A stretch of DNA of 9,256 bases, from NCBI GenBank assembly GCA_006227015.1, contig SBGI01000333.1, positions 1-9,256 of the forward strand, read 5' to 3'. The notes beneath the pieces were generated by a model that saw nothing but the letters and a program-made list of their open reading frames with translations, was not told the DNA's origin and did no database searches. Positions 6,238 through 9,256 of the stretch are shown in pieces. Origin of the DNA: Gammaproteobacteria bacterium (GTDB lineage Bacteria; Pseudomonadota; Gammaproteobacteria; Pseudomonadales; Porticoccaceae). A program made the position numbers and the translations under genes. Numbering within the stretch: position 1 is the first letter of the stretch; every line of letters begins with the position of its first letter.

Positions 6238-8031
6238 TTGAAAGAGCCAAGATTGATCCAACGCTGTTTTAACATTTCCGGTATTGCCTTACCTGCACTG
6301 CTATTGTTTGTGGCAATGCTCGCTGGCTGCGCCACTCCGCAAAGTAGTTCGCTGGCGGGGGCTGACAGCAAGGCCGCTGCAGTTGCTCCTGCAGACACAC
6401 CCCAAGGCCAGGCACAGCTCCATCAGGAGACACCTGATTTCCCGGTGAGATCATTCCCCACAGAAACCCTCTACGACCTGCTGGTGGCTGAACTGGCGGG
6501 CATGGAAAACAACCTGCCACTGGCATTATCCAATTACCTGCTCCAGGCCAGGGAGACCAGAGACCCAGGCATTGTGGCGAGGGCAGCACGTATTGCCGCC
6601 TATGCTGAAAATCACCCCGCTCTACTGGAAATGTCACTGCTGTGGAGCGAGATTGAGCCGGACAACCTCAATGCCCGAAGTGTTGCCACTTTGTCATTGG
6701 GCCGGGAAGGTCGACTCACGGAGGCTCTGCAACATGCGGAGTTTGCTCTTACCAGGGGCGATCAGGAACCGATCATGAGTCTCACTGTGAGCGCCGGCGG
6801 GGCCTCTACGGAACAGCGCCAGTCCTTGCTGGATGCCTACACTGAGCTGCTAACCCGTTCTCCCACCGATGAAGCGGTACTGCTCACCTATGCCATGTTA
6901 CTCCGCCAGCAAGGCCAGTTCCTGCCGGCCCTAGCCACCATCGACGAGCTGCTTGAACAGGCACCGGCAAAAGAGAGTGCCATCATGCTGAAAGCCCAGC
7001 TTCTACACCAGCTGGGGAAAAAACAGGTAGCCACGCAATTCCTTGGCTCCGTGCTGGGTGACCTGGCCGACAGTAAACGACTGCGGCTGCAATATGCCCG
7101 TTTCCTGGCTGAAGACGATTTGCATGGTGCCTACCAACAGCTCAACACCCTGCTGGAGCAATATCCCCATGATGCCGAGCTGGCTTTCACCCTGGCGCTG
7201 GTATGCCGGGGGTTGAACAAAAACCAGGAAGCCAAGCAGCTATACACCCAGCTCAGCCAGAACCCCAACATGGCCGCAGCGGCGCACTTTGAACTGGGTC
7301 AACTGGCGGAAGAAGAAGATAACAGTGATGCGGTGCTACTACATTACCGCGCAGTGAGAAACGGCCCCAAGTTTTTACCCGCAGTGGTAAAGCTCGGCAG
7401 GTTCATGGCCCGCAACGATCAGCTCGGCAATGCACAACTTTATATGAGCCAGTTGCGTCTCGAATACCCTCACTACTCTGCCCATCTCTACCAGATCGAA
7501 TCTGAACTGCTGGTGGAAAATCAAATGCTGGGCGATGCCCACCTGATTCTCAGCGAAGCCCTGGATCATTTCCCCAACAATATCTCGCTGCTTTACAGTC
7601 GCTCCATTCTCAGTGAACGACAAAATGATTTTGCCAGCTCGGAGCAGGACCTGCGCGCCATTCTTGCCCAGGATGCCAACAACTCGATGGCTCTCAATGC
7701 CCTGGGCTATACCCTCACCCTCCATACCGAGCGCTACGAGGAGGCAAGGCAGCTGATCATGCGGGCACTGGAACTGAACCCCGGGGATCCGGCCATCATC
7801 GACAGCCTGGGATGGGTGCTATTTCAACAGGGGGAATATGACGCAGCCATCACCCATCTGAGAGAAGCACTGGAAAAAATGCCCGATCCCGAGATTGCCG
7901 CCCATCTCGGCGAGGCCCTATGGGTGAACGGTCAGCAAGAGGAAGCCCTTCAGGTTTGGCAGCAGATTCTCGAGCAGTACCCTGACAACCACATCATTCT
8001 AGACACCATGCAACGCCTGCAGGCGGAATAG
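6238..8031 (+). CDS. TPR-repeat outer-membrane lipoprotein, function unknown
   Basis: Protein of 597 residues with a lipoprotein signal peptide. R5, R9 and a hydrophobic stretch at about 16-29 precede the lipobox LAGC with lipidated C31. The next residue is Ala, not Asp, so the Lol pathway should send it to the outer membrane. An Ala/Pro/Gln-rich linker (32-70) leads into a helical tetratricopeptide array. Clear units are NALGYTLTLHTERYEEARQL (487-506), SLGWVLFQQGEYDAAITHL (523-541) and HLGEALWVNGQQEEALQVW (556-574); weaker ones run from about 75 to 480. It matches the position of the TPR protein between hemA and lolB in Pseudomonas (PA4667, from memory), and no enzymatic motif is visible. 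An in-frame stop at 6232-6234 rules out earlier starts, so the start is TTG at 6238 or TTG at 6253; the latter has a weak GAAAGAG before it and would remove 5 residues. TPR proteins usually scaffold protein complexes. Confidence 0.88.
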   Translation: MKEPRLIQRCFNISGIALPALLLFVAMLAGCATPQSSSLAGADSKAAAVAPADTPQGQAQLHQETPDFPVRSFPTETLYDLLVAELAGMENNLPLALSNYLLQARETRDPGIVARAARIAAYAENHPALLEMSLLWSEIEPDNLNARSVATLSLGREGRLTEALQHAEFALTRGDQEPIMSLTVSAGGASTEQRQSLLDAYTELLTRSPTDEAVLLTYAMLLRQQGQFLPALATIDELLEQAPAKESAIMLKAQLLHQLGKKQVATQFLGSVLGDLADSKRLRLQYARFLAEDDLHGAYQQLNTLLEQYPHDAELAFTLALVCRGLNKNQEAKQLYTQLSQNPNMAAAAHFELGQLAEEEDNSDAVLLHYRAVRNGPKFLPAVVKLGRFMARNDQLGNAQLYMSQLRLEYPHYSAHLYQIESELLVENQMLGDAHLILSEALDHFPNNISLLYSRSILSERQNDFASSEQDLRAILAQDANNSMALNALGYTLTLHTERYEEARQLIMRALELNPGDPAIIDSLGWVLFQQGEYDAAITHLREALEKMPDPEIAAHLGEALWVNGQQEEALQVWQQILEQYPDNHIILDTMQRLQAE

Positions 8032-8034
8032 TTT

Positions 8035-8637
8035 GTGCGCCTGTTTGTCCTGATCCTCGCCACACTTTTTCTTGGCGCCTGCGCCAGCCAGGCACCAGGC
8101 CCCAACCCTGTTGTGACAGACTGGCAACAACATCAGTCAGCACTGCAAACCCTCGAAAGCTGGCAACTGGAAGGCAAGTTGGGCTATCGCGACAGTCGCG
8201 ACGGCGGCAGTGCCTGGCTTAACTGGCAGCAAACATCAAATTCTTTCAAATTGCAGCTCAACGGCCCTTTTGGGGCTGGAGCCACCCAGATACTTGGCGA
8301 TGATCAGCATGCAGAATTGCATCGCAGCGGCAAGGAAACTATCTATTCACCCTCGCCTGCGGCATTGACTGAACAGTTGTTCGGCTGGCCATGGCCTGTG
8401 GATGAACTGCATTACTGGATTCGCGGCATTCCCGCCCCTCATACCGCCCAGGATGTCAGCAGCCACAACATTGATGGCACCCTGGCAACCCTATCCCAGG
8501 CTAACTGGCAATTACAGTTCTCCGGCTACCAGCAAGTTGGTCGGTGGATCCTGCCCGGCCGCATCCGTGGACACAGCGGGGAGTACAGTTTCACGCTGGT
8601 CATTAAACAGTGGTACCCGAACATGGAAAACCATTGA
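8035..8637 (+). CDS. lolB: Outer membrane lipoprotein receptor LolB
   Basis: Accepts lipoproteins from the periplasmic carrier LolA and inserts them into the inner leaflet of the outer membrane; it is itself a lipoprotein. It is 200 residues (E. coli 207, from memory). The signal peptide is [16 protein letters not shown] with lipobox LGAC and lipidated C16, followed by Ala. TDWQQHQ (28-34) and [11 protein letters not shown] (43-53) are family-like. LNGPFG (75-80) matches the protruding loop TNPLG of E. coli, with F79 in place of the insertion-critical L68. [18 protein letters not shown] (118-135) and [15 protein letters not shown] are typical of LolB. The start is GTG at 8035, 3 bases after the TPR stop, with GGCGGA about 10 bases upstream. 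The stop overlaps the ispE ATG by one base. Its substrates would include the TPR lipoprotein encoded just before it. Confidence 0.94.
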   Translation: MRLFVLILATLFLGACASQAPGPNPVVTDWQQHQSALQTLESWQLEGKLGYRDSRDGGSAWLNWQQTSNSFKLQLNGPFGAGATQILGDDQHAELHRSGKETIYSPSPAALTEQLFGWPWPVDELHYWIRGIPAPHTAQDVSSHNIDGTLATLSQANWQLQFSGYQQVGRWILPGRIRGHSGEYSFTLVIKQWYPNMENH

Positions 8638-9256
8638 TGCTGTCGTTGCCCGCCCCGGCGAAAATCAACCTCTTCCTGCATATAACCGGGCGCCGTGCCG
8701 ATGGTTACCACAATCTGCAAACCCTGTTTCAGTTGCTGGATTTTGGGGATCAGCTGGATTTTGAGGCCACCCAAAGCTGCGCCATCCAGGTCACACCCGC
8801 TTTGGAAGGGGTCGCTCCCGATGACAATTTGATCTACCGGGCAGCCCGGCTCTTGCAGGAACAAAGCGGCTGCCAGAGAGGCGCTGTCATCCACCTTCAC
8901 AAACGATTGCCAATGGGTGGCGGGCTCGGTGGTGGCAGCAGTGATGCCGCTACCGCGTTAGTGGCCCTGAATGAACTCTGGCAGCTGGGCTGGTCCCGGG
9001 AAGACCTGATGTCGCTCGGCCGACAATTGGGCGCCGACGTACCCGTTTTTATTTTTGGCCACAGCGCCTGGGCTGAAGGGGTTGGAGAGCAACTCACAGA
9101 GCTGGAAATTCCACCTGCCTGGTACCTGGTTTTGGCCCCGGATACTCAGGTTTCGACAGCCACAATTTTCGCGCATCAGGGTTTGACAAGAAACACGCAT
9201 CCGATCAAAATACGCGCCTTTCTCGAGCAGGGTGGCCGGAATGACTGTCAGACAGT
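8637..9256 (+). CDS. ispE: 4-diphosphocytidyl-2-C-methyl-D-erythritol kinase (3' end missing)
   Basis: GHMP-family kinase that phosphorylates the 2-hydroxyl of CDP-methylerythritol with ATP, the fourth step of the MEP pathway to isopentenyl diphosphate. The first 206 residues are present of about 280-290 in the family; the frame is open at the right edge. [10 protein letters not shown] at 5-14 contains the substrate-site K9. DGYHNL (22-27) follows. The ATP-binding glycine loop is [14 protein letters not shown] (92-105). The catalytic aspartate is D134 in LGADVPVF. The ATG at 8637 shares its A with the lolB TGA stop (TGATG), so translation is probably coupled. The lolB-ispE order is conserved in gammaproteobacteria, where prs usually comes next. 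Confidence 0.95.
   Translation, partial: MLSLPAPAKINLFLHITGRRADGYHNLQTLFQLLDFGDQLDFEATQSCAIQVTPALEGVAPDDNLIYRAARLLQEQSGCQRGAVIHLHKRLPMGGGLGGGSSDAATALVALNELWQLGWSREDLMSLGRQLGADVPVFIFGHSAWAEGVGEQLTELEIPPAWYLVLAPDTQVSTATIFAHQGLTRNTHPIKIRAFLEQGGRNDCQT

Overview
The window looks like a chromosomal segment of a gammaproteobacterium, probably a marine or environmental lineage. The main evidence is the gene order prmC-prfA-hemA facing away from a TPR lipoprotein gene, lolB and ispE. From memory this matches the Pseudomonas aeruginosa locus PA4664-PA4669. A LolB protein also implies a Gram-negative cell with a lipoprotein-loaded outer membrane. Exact taxonomy cannot be read from the sequence. I see no rRNA, tRNA, CRISPR array, insertion sequence or phage gene.

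Left region (1-2278): a complete AmmeMemoRadiSam cassette. The radical SAM gene amrS is on the minus strand, with its 3' end beyond the left edge. Facing away from it across an 84-base gap are amrB (Memo family) and amrA (AMMECR1 family), 5 bases apart. The three families recur together in bacteria and archaea, and to my knowledge their joint reaction is undefined. This is the best candidate in the window for a little-described system.

Middle region (2279-2827): a 66-base gap with a strong inverted repeat, then a small flavin reductase-like FMN-binding protein. Its stop codon lies 6 bases from the stop of the convergent prmC.

Core region (2828-6055, minus strand): hemA (glutamyl-tRNA reductase, first committed step of tetrapyrrole synthesis), prfA (release factor 1) and prmC (methyltransferase for the release-factor GGQ glutamine) form a tight operon read right to left. 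prfA and prmC work together directly, since RF1 is the substrate of PrmC.

Right region (6056-9256): a 182-base divergent intergenic region holds a perfect TATAAT -10 box for the rightward genes, an overlapping candidate hemA promoter and a possible structured hemA leader. Rightward are a 597-residue TPR lipoprotein, LolB (outer-membrane lipoprotein receptor) and IspE (MEP-pathway isoprenoid kinase, cut by the right edge). These three are nearly contiguous, so they probably form one operon.
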